A program made the translations under genes and the position numbers. A DNA stretch of 64,000 nt, from the NCBI GenBank assembly GCA_001692895.1, contig KV748211.1, positions 186,001 through 250,000 on the forward strand, written 5' to 3'. Of the stretch, positions 22,266 to 34,049 are shown one piece after another (the first letter of the stretch is position 1; each line of letters opens with the position of its first letter). This DNA comes from Cenococcum geophilum 1.58 (Eukaryota; Ascomycota; Dothideomycetes; Gloniales; Gloniaceae). Under the pieces are notes generated by a model, which was given only the letters and a program-made list of their open reading frames with translations, searched no databases and was not told where the DNA came from.

Positions 22266-24375
22266 TTATTTTATTTTATTTTATATCTATTATATTATAC
22301 TACGTATAATACTACGCATACAGCCTTAGGCTATAGCGCTATAGTTCTATATACATAAATCCTTTCTAGGCAGCTTAATATGTACTAGTAGCTATATCCT
22401 AGTAGTTTATAAACCCCTAAATTAGGAGTTTATAGTTTCCTAGTAAAATACTAAGATACTACAACTACTAGTAAATAAGAAAATGGTAAGAAAAACTATA
22501 AGAAATCCTAACCCCTATCCCTGTCCTTTTGCAATTTATTTTTATCCTTTTACTCTCTAATATCTTTTTAAGAGCCTAGTAGGAGTTGCCTCCTTCTAGA
22601 ATCCTGTCTGTTTTTATTCTTCCATAAAATCTTCTTCACGTACTAGTTTAGCAGCTTTAAGAGTCTCGCAGTCTTTACTATTAGCAAAGTGTTTTTCTTT
22701 ACAATTAATGCAAAGAGGGGTGGTATGCTGGCAAGGCTTGCCTATTATTATATAGGTAGAATAGGAATGGTCTTTAAATAAATATACAGCCGCATAGTAT
22801 CTGTAGGCCCTAGTAGAGCACCTATTTCCTATATAGCCAAATTTTTAGCAGCTCGTACACTGCGTAGTAGGAGAGACTTCGAGGTATTTTACTACCTTAG
22901 TAGCTGTACCTGCAATTAATATCTCTTTTTGCTTAAGGATTTCTTATCTTTTTTCTTCGTTTTCTATAGTAAAAACTATAGAGCCAAATCTGGTCTATGG
23001 ATCGTGTCTTTTTACACTAGATAAGATCTATTTAGGTAGTCCTTNTANCCTTATAGGATTAAAGGTCTCAATTTCTTCTTTTAGAAGCTTAGAGCCTCCT
23101 TCTCCTAGGAAAGGTAAGGTAGGAACCCTATAGGCTATAATTTAAACCTATAGTTCTAGTTTTTGTTCTCTTTAAAAAGTAAAGCATTTATGCCAGATTT
23201 CCTTATATTTAACTAGGAAATCCGCATTATACTCTTCCGTAGTTATAAGGAGAATATTTTGTTTTCCTTTAGTTCTAGCTATAGATGCTAAAATAGGTTT
23301 TCCTACTTGCAGTTTTAATATAAATAGTTAATTAACTTTATTTCGTATAGAGAAGGTATCTAAAGGTTAGTCCTTTTGGTCTATAACTAGGACTAGCTTT
23401 CTTTTTTATAGCTGCTTTTTCTTACTTCTAGTAGAAGTAGAAGAAGTAGGAAATAGTAGTGATAAGGAGGGTAGAGAGGACGAAGTAGAGAGGTCCTTCT
23501 TTAGCCTCTCTGCGTAGGTTTCTTTAGTAGGGGCTACCTCCTTACGGAGAGCTCTTACTTCTTCAACTAGTCCTTTTAGGACATCGTTTGTCTTTTCTTT
23601 TCCTTTTATAAAGGGGTTTTCTCCTACTAGAACACTACGTGTATAGTCCTCTAGCTGTTTAACTTGTTCCTTTTTATCTTCTTCTTCTTCTTCTTCTAGC
23701 CCTTTATAGGCCTGGGTTAGGCTATCTAAAGCCTTTTGTAGGTGTTGTTCTAGAGAAAGGGGAGAGAAAGATATACTAGGTATACCAGCCGTAAAAGTCC
23801 TTAGTTTAGTTGTCTTTTTTATAGGTTTTTGGTTTTCTTTTTCAGTAGAAGACTAAGGATGTCCTCTTTTTTCTCCTGTCCCAAATAGGCCAGGAGAAGG
23901 AAAAGGGGCAGAAAAAGTGAATGTAGATATAGGCTTATTATTACTTATTTCCCTAGGAGGTTTCTTTTTAGGCCTACCGGGCCTTGGCATTTTGTATCTT
24001 ATAGGGGGGTTTTCCTAGTTTTTACTATTCTTACACCCTTTTCTCCTTACTAATCCTACTAGAAGATTTCTGGGGAGATTAGGCTAAGAGATAGTAGAGA
24101 AACTAGCCCCTATTTTATAGTTTTGGTATTAGTAGTAGTAGTAATAGTTTTAGTATTCCTGTCCGTGCCTCGCTTATAAGCTAGGGCCACCCTTAGAGAA
24201 ATTTTTCTGTTAGGAAAAGGGGGTAAAACGACAAATAAATCCACCTCTAGCTCGCTAGGCAGTGGGAATTAGGTCTTAAAAGTTAGAAAATCGATTGTTT
24301 TTAATAGTAAGATGGGTATGCATAAGTTTTGGAGTGTGGCGCTACCTTTTAGTAAGGTTGCATATGTGGTGAAGG
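22266..24375 (-). mobile_element. Non-LTR retrotransposon (Tad-like LINE) carrying ORF1 only
   Basis: Flanked by a 16-bp TSD. The left (3') end has an (AAATA)n-type tail, seen on the plus strand as TTTATTTTATTTTATTTTA. On the minus strand it has a 5' leader of about 385 bases, one zinc-knuckle ORF1 of 459 codons and about 350 bases of 3' sequence. There is no room for, and no sign of, the endonuclease/RT ORF2. It resembles a half-LINE derivative, perhaps mobilised in trans by full-length relatives. Damage is far lighter than in the host Copia. Confidence 0.85.
22614..23990 (-). pseudogene. LINE ORF1 (nucleic-acid-binding Gag-like protein), RIP-damaged
   Basis: ATG at 23988-23990 (MPRPGRPKKK) and stop at 22614-22616, 459 codons with no frameshift. 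Residues 1-50 are basic and proline-rich. A Glu/Lys-rich, probably coiled-coil stretch sits around residues 90-160. A central conserved region (NILLITTEEYNADFLVKYK) follows. Three zinc-knuckle units lie near the C-terminus: CTSC-stop-KFGY, a second with Cys turned to Tyr, and CINCKEKHFANSKDC intact. About a dozen TAA/TAG stops occur and no TGA. In Tad/LINE families ORF1 packages the element RNA. The original stop may lie about 80 codons further on. Ns at 23045-23048 fall inside. Confidence 0.87.
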
Positions 24376-24391
24376 TTTTCTAAAGTTTATT
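24376..24391. repeat. Right 16-bp TSD of LINE insertion
   Basis: TTTTCTAAAGTTTATT, directly followed by resumed Copia B1 gag sequence. Confidence 0.9.
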
Positions 24392-25370
24392 AAAGAGTAG
24401 TTAAAGGCACTTTAAATAAGTCTTTATTAGGTTAGAAGCAATAACTCTCTAAAACGTAGTCTCCCGCTATTTAGATATATAAAGTTAGCGATTTTTATTA
24501 GTCTTAAAGTAGGCTCTAGTAAGCTAAAGCATTATATTAAAGTTATAGTTTTTACCCGCAATATAGTCGTAATAGAATGTTATTACCCGTCCCTTTAACA
24601 TAATAGAGAAAGCGTAATAGTACTAGTAGCGTTAAATTCTAAGCTTATTATAACAGTTATAAAAGACCTATAGTTTTGCTCTAAGTATATTATACAGTTC
24701 TCCTTTAAACTTTTTCTCTTTATCCGAATATACCTTTATTAGATTTATAACTTCTTATAGTAAAGGCTTACCGGTTAGCTAGAGTAGAGGAGGTAAAGGT
24801 AAAGTAACTCTAAATAGGAGAGCACCTCTAGGTAGGAGGGTAGCTTTAGGTAGGGGGTTAGCGTTTTAGGGGTTTTAATACGAATTAAAGTTGCCTTCCA
24901 AAGAATATAGGTTGTTTTTAGGTTTCTATAATTAACGTATAATCTTAGCTTCCGTCTATATTAGTTCTTCTATACTAATAATAACGGCCTAAATATTACT
25001 AGTAATTGGGTTACCGTTCTTAGTAACGTATACCCTATTTCTATAGAGGAAGTCTTAAAAATCCTAAACAATATTAATGTTGCTAAGTGCCTAAGTATTA
25101 GCAGCCCATCCCACGAAATCCTCCCTAAAATACTCCTATAGTTGTAAATCAGTATAGTATCTATTTTAGTAGAATATAATATAGTGTAGGAGAAAGCTGT
25201 TAACTTGTTTTGCGGTATAAGTTATTATATTAAAGGCAAATTTGTCCCAATCTTTATCAATAAGTTTTATATGCTTAGCTACCCCTAGTAGTAAAGAGTC
25301 TTTCTAGTTATTTAAAGTAGGCATAGCCATGTTTTTAGAGGGAGGGAAGTATTATTAGTATAGGGATTGT

Positions 25371-25640
25371 CGTTTAGTACGCGTTTATAATGTATATTTA
25401 TCATTTAGTACGCGTTTATCGTTTAGTACGCGTTTATAACGTATATTTGCGGTTATACGGCTTAGGACTAGTTCTAGCCTTAAATTACAAAGACTTATAA
25501 AGCGTGTTATTCTATATAATAGACGTAAGAATCTATAATCTTAGAAAGGCTTAGGACTAGTTTTAGCCTTTAAATTCTTAGATTTATAGAAGAGTTCTAT
25601 TTAAGGTTTAGGATTAGTTCTAACCTTAAAAGACAGCTTT
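25371..25640. repeat. Direct repeats in Copia B1 5' leader
   Basis: Three copies of TTTAGTACGCGTTTAT between 25372 and 25437, then three copies of a CTTAGGACTAGTTCTAGCC-type word near 25463, 25549 and 25609. They lie between the 5' LTR and the gag ATG. Possible leader-RNA structure or transcriptional elements; function unknown. Confidence 0.7.
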
Positions 25641-25735
25641 CTCTAGCACAAGTAGTACTAATATAGTGGCTTATCTCTTCTTAGTAGAATACCTAGCTAC
25701 TCTGTAGTATAATAGTAAAGTTAATTACTAATTAG

Positions 25736-25933
25736 TATTAGTTATATAAGGTAGTATTACATAGCTACGGTTCGTAGATAGTATAATTATTATTATTTTA
25801 TATGTCTTAATAAGGGAGGGCGAGGAGCTTAAGGCTCCTCGCTACGCTAATGCCGCGGCGATATATAACGGCAACTTGCTATATATAACGGCAATATGCC
25901 TTATATAGTGACCACTTACCTTTATTCCCAACA
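25736..25933 (-). repeat. 5' LTR of Copia B1
   Basis: Plus-strand start TATTAGTTATATAAGG, end CCCAACA, then TSD CTAAG. It has the same hairpin as its partner but only two 20-bp units. Confidence 0.9.
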
Positions 25934-26093
25934 CTAAGTATATATAAGGGGGCTTTAAGTTATTATAAAGTTTATAAAAGTCTTTATATAGAAAGTTTTT
26001 TAATATTTCTAAATCTAGGACTTATATATTTCCTTTTTTTTATAGTTCTAATATTTTCCTAATATTTACTTCCTATTTATAAGCTAGGTTAGA

Positions 26094-26457
26094 TTACCCT
26101 ACTTATATAATTACCCAGCTTATATAATTACTTAGCTTATATAATTACCTAGTTTATATAATTACCTAATTTGCATAATTACCTAGTTCGCATAATTACT
26201 TAGTTTGTATAATTTCCTAGTTTATATAATTACCGAGCTTATATAATCGCCTAGCTTATAGGATTACCTAGCTTATATAAGTACTATACTTATATAGTTA
26301 CCTAGATTATAAAATTAGCTAGCTCCTATAAGTATCTAGCTTATATAATTACCTAGTTTATAGGATTACCTAGCTTCTATAAGCACTATATTTATATAGT
26401 TATATAGCTTATAGAATTAGCTAGCTCCTATAAGTATCTAGCTTATATAATTAAAGC
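26094..26457. repeat. 17-bp minisatellite, about 21 units
   Basis: Head-to-tail copies of ATTACCTAGCTTATATA with transitions and a few indels, recognisable in uninterrupted register. It is followed by AATTAAAGCTAACG and a spacer containing GAGGGCGCTAGG. Confidence 0.9.
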
Positions 26458-26499
26458 TAACGTTATTAAACTTACTAATACCCTATTTACATACTAGGC

Positions 26500-26665
26500 A
26501 TTAATTAGAGGGCGCTAGGTTAGACTACCCTACTTATATAATTACTTACCTTATAAAATCCCCTAGCTCCTATAAGACCTTAGCTTTTATAACCTCTTAG
26601 CTTATAAAATTAAAGCTATAGCTACTAAATCTATTAAGATTCTAGCTATATGTTTAGAGGGCGCT
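26500..26665. repeat. Second, shorter block of the 17-bp minisatellite unit
   Basis: GCTAGGTTAGACTACCCTACTTATATAATTAC recurs here as at 26082. A few 17-bp units follow, then AAATTAAAGCTATAG and GAGGGCGCTACG, the same spacer as after the first block. This indicates a higher-order repeat with two unequal units. Confidence 0.75.
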
Positions 26666-26699
26666 ACGCCTAACTACCTAGCTCGCTTTTTTTTATAGA

Positions 26700-27183
26700 A
26701 TTCCTTAATTAATTAATAGTGCCTAAAGGAAATCGTTATGGAGGAAGTAAAAAATAATAGTTAAAGTAATAGAATATAGATATAGAAGCATTTATAAGTG
26801 CGTATTAAATTTATCCTCTAATAGCTAGTACTATTTAATTTTAATTTAATAAACTACGCTAAATATATAGTGCCTTTTAACTCTAAAACTAAAACTAAAC
26901 TATAACTCGATCCTTATTACTACTACCCCTCTTATTTATAGCTCCCGGTATTAGTATTATAGCTACTTTCCCTAATAAAACTTATATTTACACCTAGAAT
27001 AATAGGAGTGCGTATGTTTATAAACTTTAATAGGTCCTTTAACAGGTCCATATCTAGCTTAACATTAATACTCTTTTACTATTAGCAGTGCTACATAAAT
27101 ATAAGTAGGTATACTTAAATAGTACTAAGTTTATATATCTAATATATCTAACTCTTTATACAGTATACTTATAACGTACTAAG
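26700..27183 (-). pseudogene. Unidentified minus-strand coding relic, part right-joined across Gypsy D
   Basis: Minus frame with TAA/TAG-only stops, including INVKLDMDLLKDLLKFINIR and ISFIRESSYNTNTGSYK. Without Gypsy D and one TSD copy, the frame at 33224 runs into this one. No family was recognised. A lower-confidence reading in another frame is also possible over part of it. Confidence 0.4.
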
Positions 27184-27357
27184 TGTTACGGCACTGTAAC
27201 GCGTAACCTAGATAGGGAGCCTAGTTAGGGGTTCGGCTAAGGACTTGGCGTTATAACGCGTATATATTACGCCTCTACCTCCTCTTCTTAGCTTAGTATC
27301 TTCGTAATATAGCATTCTATAAGCTTTAGTTTAGAGGCATTTATACGAGCCGTAATA
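27184..27357 (+). repeat. 5' LTR of Gypsy D
   Basis: Starts TGTTACGGCACTGTAACG and ends CGAGCCGTAATA (CA turned to TA). 174 bp, against 192 bp in the 3' LTR, which has an extra TTCTATATATACCTCTCC-like stretch. Confidence 0.87.
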
Positions 27358-27559
27358 TTATACTAAGCTCACCCTATATTGCCTGGGAAGGCCTTAATAA
27401 TATCCCACCCTAAAAGAAACTTCGTCTATAATAACGCGTTAACGTGCTATACTTAGATACTAAAACAACTTTATATTACCTGGGAAGGCCTAGATAATAT
27501 TCTACCTTATAAGCTAAATAGGACTAGACCTATACCCCTAGAATTAAAACTAAAGCGTA

Positions 27560-30500
27560 TAATACTAATAAACCTTAAAAAGCTAACGATGGTACCTAAA
27601 GCTAGCTTATTTAAGAGAGCTACTTTTACCTAAGAGGAACCTGAGATCTAATTAGGATCAGAAATTAAAGATAATAATAACGTCGTAGACGTACGTAAGT
27701 AGATTTACGCCCTCGCAGCTAACTAGGAAGCCGATTATTTAAGGTAAGGAATATATAAGAGACTCTATAAGAGATCCTAAAAAGCCTTAGCCGACCTATT
27801 TACTCTACCAAGTACAATATACTAGGGAGTACGGATATAATAACGAAGTAATTAAAGTCTGTTAAGCTCCCTAACCCCCTACTATCTTTAACAGGATAGA
27901 CCCTATTTTTAAAAATTAGAGGATTTAAGTATAAGGAAAGCTCCGCGTTAACTATAACTATTTTCTTTCTAAAGAAGCTAAAATGCTCTACCTCTTTAGT
28001 CGAACTACTAGGGACGCCTAACGGCACCTTTAAGCTAAGTTTAAGGACAAGTCCCCTGTCCAATTTATATCTGTTAATAAAATAATACAGTACTTAGCTA
28101 CTATCTACGTTAACCTAAATAAAGTATAGGATGCCTAGTATAACTATAATCGCCTAATAATAAAACCAAACTAACCCTTTACCAAATTCTAGACTTAATT
28201 CCTATACCTTATAGAAGAAGGCTAAGTCCCTTTTAAAATTACTAATTAGACCTATACGATAAACTAACAATTAGACTATAAGAGAAGATTATAGTAACCT
28301 TAGATAACCTACCAAACTATAAAAGACTCGCGGCTTATTACCTATTATTAGATTTAAAACTAAAGCGAATTAACGCCTGCCCTAATTGGTAAAAGCGACC
28401 CTAAAACCTATTAACTATACCTATAAAAGCTAGAGTAGGAAGATAAGCTATAGCAGTCCCTACTCTAAAAGCGGTTACTACTACGTATTTGCAAGCCTCG
28501 CCTAACCCGTTATATACTACGCCCTTAACTAATAATTACTGTAATACCCCAATTGACCCTACTATAGTTATATGCTATAACTATAATAAGGATAATTACT
28601 TTGCCTTATCTTGCCTAAAGCTAAAGGATATAGGCGATATTAAGTAGATAGAGGAAGGAGAGACGTCTAACAAGTTAGGAAAAGAAAAACCCTAGGGAAA
28701 AACTCCCCCCTAGGGTACCCTATTAATCTTAAAGAGATTAATTTAAGTTAGTTAATAGGTGGAAAACACTTTACAGTTCTATATATAGTATCTTAAAATA
28801 GATCTAATGTTAATATAACCGCTCTTATTAATACTAGAGTAAATGGTTTTGCCTTTATAAATACTGCCTATATAAATAACGTTGCTAAGTTTTTAAATAT
28901 AAAAGCTACTAGACTAGAGAAGCCTATTTAAGTAAGAGGATATAACGGTTAGACTAGTAAGCTAGTTACCTACATCCTAAAGTTATATATTGCTCTTAAC
29001 GGACGACGCTAGTATAGTATCCCCTTTTGCATTCTAGACCTAGGGTCTTATAATATAATCCTTAGCCGAAAATAGATATTTTATTTAAATATTTAGCTAA
29101 ATATATAATAAAGATAATTTGTCTAGCTAGAGGATAGACTAAAATTACCTTCCTTTATTAGGGAAATCTAAACCGACTATAAGATACTAGCTGCGAGGGC
29201 TAACCTTACCTATTAGTAGGATGTTAGGGACTACAACCTAGCCTTTACTTAAGAAGATGCCCGTTATAAGGCCGTAAGAAACTCTTTTATACCAACAAAG
29301 ATACTCCCCTAGAGCGCTACGGTTGATAAAGACTCTACGTATAGTAGCGGGATAGATAGTAATATAGATAATGTCTAAATTATGTAGATTTAACTAATAT
29401 GGAAGAGAATATACTAATAGGATATAAGAGATAACCTTTAAAAGATGCGATAGAAGCTAAAAGGAGTAATAATAACGCCTTTACCCCGGAAGCCCCTAAG
29501 GTCCTATACACCCCTATTATTATATAACCCCCCTATAGTAAATATCGCGGTAATTAGCGCTATAGTATTCTACTTTAATATATATAGGAGGGATAATAAG
29601 GTCTTTATAACTAGATTATATAAAATTAACTAGATTATTAATAAGAGGGAAGAAAAGCTAGCTAAGGAAACTAATAAGGAACTAATTAAACGCCTCCTCC
29701 CTACTATTTATGCGGGATATAAGAATGCATTCTTAAAAGCGGCTTTAGATAAGTTACTTCCTTACTAGATATACAATTATAAGATTTAATTAGAAGCTAA
29801 TAACTCGCTAAGATATAGCCCTCTATATTAAAAATTAACGGATAAGCTAAAAGTAATAAAGTAGTACTTAATTTAGAACCTTAATAAAGGGTTTATTAAG
29901 CTAAGCTAAGCCCCTTTTACTTCCCCTATTCTATTTATAAAAAAGCCTAATAGAGGCCTTTGTTTTTATATTAACTATTAAAAGCTAAACACTATTACTT
30001 AAAAGGATTGGTATCCTATTCCTTTAATTAATAAGACCCTTATATATCTAAGCTAGGCAAAGATCTTTACTAAACTTAATATCCGCTAAACTTTCCACTG
30101 GATTAGGATAAACCCTATATCTAAAGATTTAATAACATTCCGTACCTATTACAGGTCCTATAAATATAAAGTCCTTCCTTTTAGACTAATAAATAGGCTA
30201 GCTATATACCAAAGGTATATAAATAATATCCTTTTAACTACCTTAATAAATTCTGTATAGTATATCTAGATAATATCCTTATATATTTAGATAACAAACT
30301 TAAGTATAAAGTTTATATAAAGAAGGTCCTAGAGAGACTACGGAACATAGGCTTATAAGTTAATATTAAGAAATACGAGTTTAGAGTAAAACGTATAAAG
30401 TACCTTAGGTTTATTATTACTATAAAAGGAATTAAAGTTAATTCTAAAAAGGTTAAAGTAATCTATAACTAGAAACCCCCTTATACCGTAAAAGGGATCT

Positions 30501-32940
30501 AGTCCTTCCTTAGTTTTTATAACTTCTACTACTAGTTTATCCGTAACTATAGAGTTATAGCTAAGCCTCTTATATAACTTACCCGGAAAGATATGCCCTT
30601 TATCTTTAATAGTGACTATATAGAAGCCTTTAAAGAGTTAAAAGAGCGGCTTATCTCTTCTTTAATTCTTTATTACTATAACCTAGACCTTAAATTAATG
30701 TTAGAAACGGACGCTTTTAATAAAGTTATAGCGGGAATCCTATTACAGTTATATTAGGACGGTAAATAGTACCCTATCGCCTTTTTTTAAAAAAAATAAT
30801 AAATCTGGCTAAGTATAACTATAAAATACATAATAAAGAAATACTAGCTATTATTTAATTACTATCCTAATAGCGCGCGGAGCTTAAAGGTATAAACTTC
30901 TAGATTAAGATATATATAGATTATAAGGCCTTAGAGTACTTTATAACTATAAAGTAGCTTACTAAATAGTAAGCCTAGTAGGCTAAAGTACTCTTTTAAT
31001 TCTTTTTTATAATTATATATTGTTCTAGTAAGTAAAACACTAAGGCTAATGCCCTAACTTAAAGAGAATAAGATATAGGACCTTAGAATAAGCTAAAGAC
31101 CTAATACTAAACGCGCGCGCTTTTTTATCCTAAATAGCTTAACTAGCGGATCCTTAAGGAGCTAGACTTTTAGTAAAACAAGCTAGTACTAATAGAGGAG
31201 TCCTTAAACAAACTAATAGGGCTAATTAACCGCCTTTTAACTATAAACTGCACGGCTAACGCCCTAAAGGCCCTCTATAATTAAGCTCTAAGAGAAAACC
31301 CCAATTTTAAAATAAAGGAAGGATTGCTCCTATATTAAGAGCGGCTTATAGTCCCTAACGTTAATAATCTACAAACCAAACTAATTCGCGAAGCCTATTG
31401 CTAAGTCTCTATGGCATACCCTAGTAAGAATAAGACCCGTAAAATTATTAGCGGCCGCTACTACTGGCCTAGAATAGCTATAGATATTAATTAATATATA
31501 CGGAACTACGATAACTACTAAAGAGCTATAATCCTATAAGATAAAACTCTAGGATTACTAAAACCGCTCTTAATATTAGAGCGCCCTTAGTAATATATCT
31601 TTATAAACTTTTATAAACTACCTATAGACTATAACGGATATAATATAGTTATAATCCTAGTTAACCGCTTTAGCAAGCGCCTATTCTTAATCCCCTGCTA
31701 TAAGAATATTAATACTAAAGAGGCAGCCTCGCTATATATCTACTACGTCTACTAAATTTATAAACCGCTAGATACTATTATATCTAATTATAGGCCGCAG
31801 TTTATATTAGCCTTCTAGTACAAGTTTACCTAAATCCTAGGCATTAAGCTAAAGCTTTTTACGGCGTATTACTCTTAAATAGACGGTTAGACAGAGATTG
31901 TAAATTAGTATTTAGACTAGAGACTTCGGCCTTTTATTAACTACTTTTAAAACAACTAGTCTAAACTACTCCCCCTAATAGACTATGCCTAAGCGACTTT
32001 ACCCTATAACTCTATAGGGTTTGCCCTTATTTAGCTAGAAATAGGCTACTTACCCTATATAAGCTTTAACTAAAAAAGACCGGAAGAACCCTAGACTATA
32101 CGTGAGAAACTATCTTATAGTAAGGCCTAGTGGTACGCTAAACGCTTAGAAGAGGCCTAGACAATAGCCTATAAGAACTTAGAAAAAGCCCAAATGTTAA
32201 TAAAACAGCAGATAAATAAACACCGCTAGGAACCTAACTTTGCCCCTAGTAATAGGGTCTAGGTTATAATAAAGAATTAAAGGACTAAGCGGCCTAGCCG
32301 TAAGCTAATCTACTAGATAGTAGGACTATATAAGGTTTTAGAGAAGGTAGGCAACTTATATAAGGTAAAGCTTATAGATTTAATTAGAGTTTACCCTATT
32401 TTCTCACCGGATAAGTTATAGAAAGCTATAAGTAACCTATTACCCAGATAGAAGAATAAGCCTCCCCTACTAATTTAAGTTAGTAGCGATAATAAATAGG
32501 AAGTTAAGAAAATACTAGTATATAAGCTAGTGCGAGGAGCGCTAAAATACTATATTTAATAAAAGGGCTATAACCCAGACCTAACCTAGTACCCCGCTTA
32601 AAACTTTATAGACTACCCCTAAAAGCTTAAAGAGTTCTATAATTAATACCGTAACTTACCTAGACCTCTAAAGTACTTAGATAAGTAGATGGAATATTAG
32701 TATAATAAAGACAATAAGTTACTGGAAGAGTATAGAGATAAAAACGCCCTAAGGCCTAAGGAATAAAGCCTACTATAATATACGGCTACCTAGATTTACG
32801 CGTTACATAAGGCCTTTAAATATTTAGGAACTTTAACCGCTAGTTAAAGTTCTCTAATTAGCTAGATCCTTACTAAGAGTTTTAATAGCTACCCTTTTTA
32901 CTCTAGCGCTTCCACGTAACCTACGGTTGCCTTATATACT
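27560..32940 (+). pseudogene. Gypsy D gag-pol relic
   Basis: Gag spans about 27560-28700 and ends with a zinc knuckle at 28573-28614, in which the second Cys and the His have become Tyr. The retropepsin triad D-T-G reads N-T-R at 28830-28838. RT is near 29900-30450, with YLDD now YLDN at 30263-30274. RNase H is near 30650-31060. Integrase is at about 31380-32110, with its first two catalytic Asp now Asn (INFYKLPI, ISNYRPQF) and the Glu kept (TEIVN). The C-terminal chromodomain (KGYNPDLT) is at about 32510-32720. Order and motifs are those of common Pezizomycotina Gypsy elements. Stops are TAA/TAG. Confidence 0.88.
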
Positions 32941-33020
32941 TAGTCCAAACGCACTTATATCTCCTTTTTTTTTATTTTACTTTATTTCTAATAAAGCCTA
33001 AAAGCAGGCTTTCTTTTAAA

Positions 33021-33031
33021 GGGGGGGGTAA
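33021..33031 (+). other. Polypurine tract of Gypsy D
   Basis: Eight G followed by TAA directly before the 3' LTR start; expected site of plus-strand priming. Gypsy E has the same arrangement at 53711-53720. Confidence 0.8.
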
Positions 33032-33223
33032 TATTATAGTACTATAGCGCGTAACCTGGACAGGGAGCCTAGTTAAGGGTTTAGCTAAGGACTTAGCGTT
33101 ATAACGCGTATATATTACGCCTCTACCTTCTATATATACCTCTCCTCTTCTCTTTAGCTTAGTATCTTCGTAATATAGTATTCTATAAGCTTTAGTTTAG
33201 AGGCATTTATACGAGCTATAACA
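33032..33223 (+). repeat. 3' LTR of Gypsy D
   Basis: Starts TATTATAGTACTATAGCGCG (mutated form of the 5' LTR start) and ends GAGCTATAACA. Together with the 5' LTR it fixes the element ends. Confidence 0.87.
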
Positions 33224-34030
33224 CCAAATTATTATATCCAACTCTATATTTAGCTCTTTTTCTATTTCTATTAAACATTTTATATAGGCTTTATATTTAC
33301 AGACATATATTATTCTACGTTTTAACAAACTATCTCCGTAGAAATACTAGTAGCGATTATAATAAGCTTAATAATTAAAAAGACTAAACTTATATAATAC
33401 TAGACTAGATAGCTAAATATAGGAGACTAAGAGTAGCTAGCCTCTATAACTTCCATTACAGGAAATCTATATAGCCTATATTAGCACTACTAAAATAGTA
33501 ATAGTAGTTAAGGCTTATATAGGTTTACACTATACGTATATTAAATGCCTATAATTAGGGCACCTTTCCCTAAATCCAACTCCGTTATAATAGTGTTGTA
33601 CCTTTTATTAGACCATTTAATCTTATTATAAAAGGATATATACGCAAATCTAACGTTACTATAGTGGCTAAAATTATTATTATAGAGCCTATAGAATTAC
33701 CTAATAGCAAAACTTATAATACGTGGTTTATAACTCTTAGGTTTAATAAGCGTATTTTCTTCCTAGTTAGATTTAGTACCAAGATTAAGCTTTTTACGTT
33801 ATCTTAATAGTTGCGTATAATTTTCTATACTAGATATTCTTTACTAAAATTAAAAATAGAAAGGCTAAAAGTTTAAAATTTATAGGTAAACATACGGGCA
33901 GCCTAAAAGGTAGAAGTCTAGCATATTATATAAGCTTTTATATTTGACGGGCTATATATTATTTATAGCTACTAATATAGAGATTTATAAGGCGTACTAT
34001 ACTTACTATAAGGCGTACTAGCTATCTATA
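33224..34030 (-). pseudogene. Unidentified minus-strand coding relic, upstream part
   Basis: Minus frames with TAA/TAG-only stops, such as QLL-R-stop-RKKLNLGTKSN near 33820 and YNTIITELDLGKGALIIGI near 33600. It continues toward the Gypsy D insertion point and, in a restored target, into 27183-26700. Around 33985-34045 the word ATAAGGCGTA recurs three times. It may be the gene downstream of the ABC transporter. No family was recognised. Confidence 0.4.
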
Positions 34031-34049
34031 AGGCGTATATACTAGCTTT

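Larger units (their letters stand above)
18245..25330 (-). pseudogene. Copia B1 gag-pol relic
   Basis: Gag probably starts at ATG 25328-25330 (MAMPTLNN), 405 bases inside the 5' LTR. It is interrupted at 22266-24375 by the LINE. The RT catalytic motif reads T-N-N-I, with both Asp now Asn at 19287-19292, followed by ILGDDRFL-type sequence as in fungal Copia RT. RNase H lies near 18550-18750. Pol is close to Copia B2 base by base, but gag is much more diverged. Ns at 20596-20652 interrupt the integrase region. All frames are broken by TAA/TAG. Confidence 0.85.
17687..25933 (-). mobile_element. Copia B1 (Ty1/copia), complete but RIP-mutated, carrying a LINE
   Basis: LTRs at 17687-17944 and 25736-25933 in the same orientation, flanked by a perfect 5-bp TSD CTAAG (17682-17686 and 25934-25938). 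The internal region reads on the minus strand as gag, integrase, RT and RNase H. Its pol is collinear with Copia B2 at 36481-42654. Length 8247 bp, of which about 2.1 kb is an inserted LINE. Confidence 0.92.
27184..33223 (+). mobile_element. Gypsy D (Ty3/gypsy chromovirus), full length
   Basis: LTRs at both ends, gag, protease, RT, RNase H, integrase and chromodomain in order, and a polypurine tract before the 3' LTR. Flanks CTAAG (27179-27183) and CCAAA (33224-33228) fit one ancestral 5-bp TSD CCAAG, hit by a C-to-T change on one side and a G-to-A change on the other. Length 6040 bp. Confidence 0.9.

Noticed and set aside
26094..26457. CRISPR-like array
   Set aside because: 17-bp units abut without unique spacers; it is a minisatellite.
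27800..28063. 87-residue minus ORF
   Set aside because: Antisense to Gypsy D gag.
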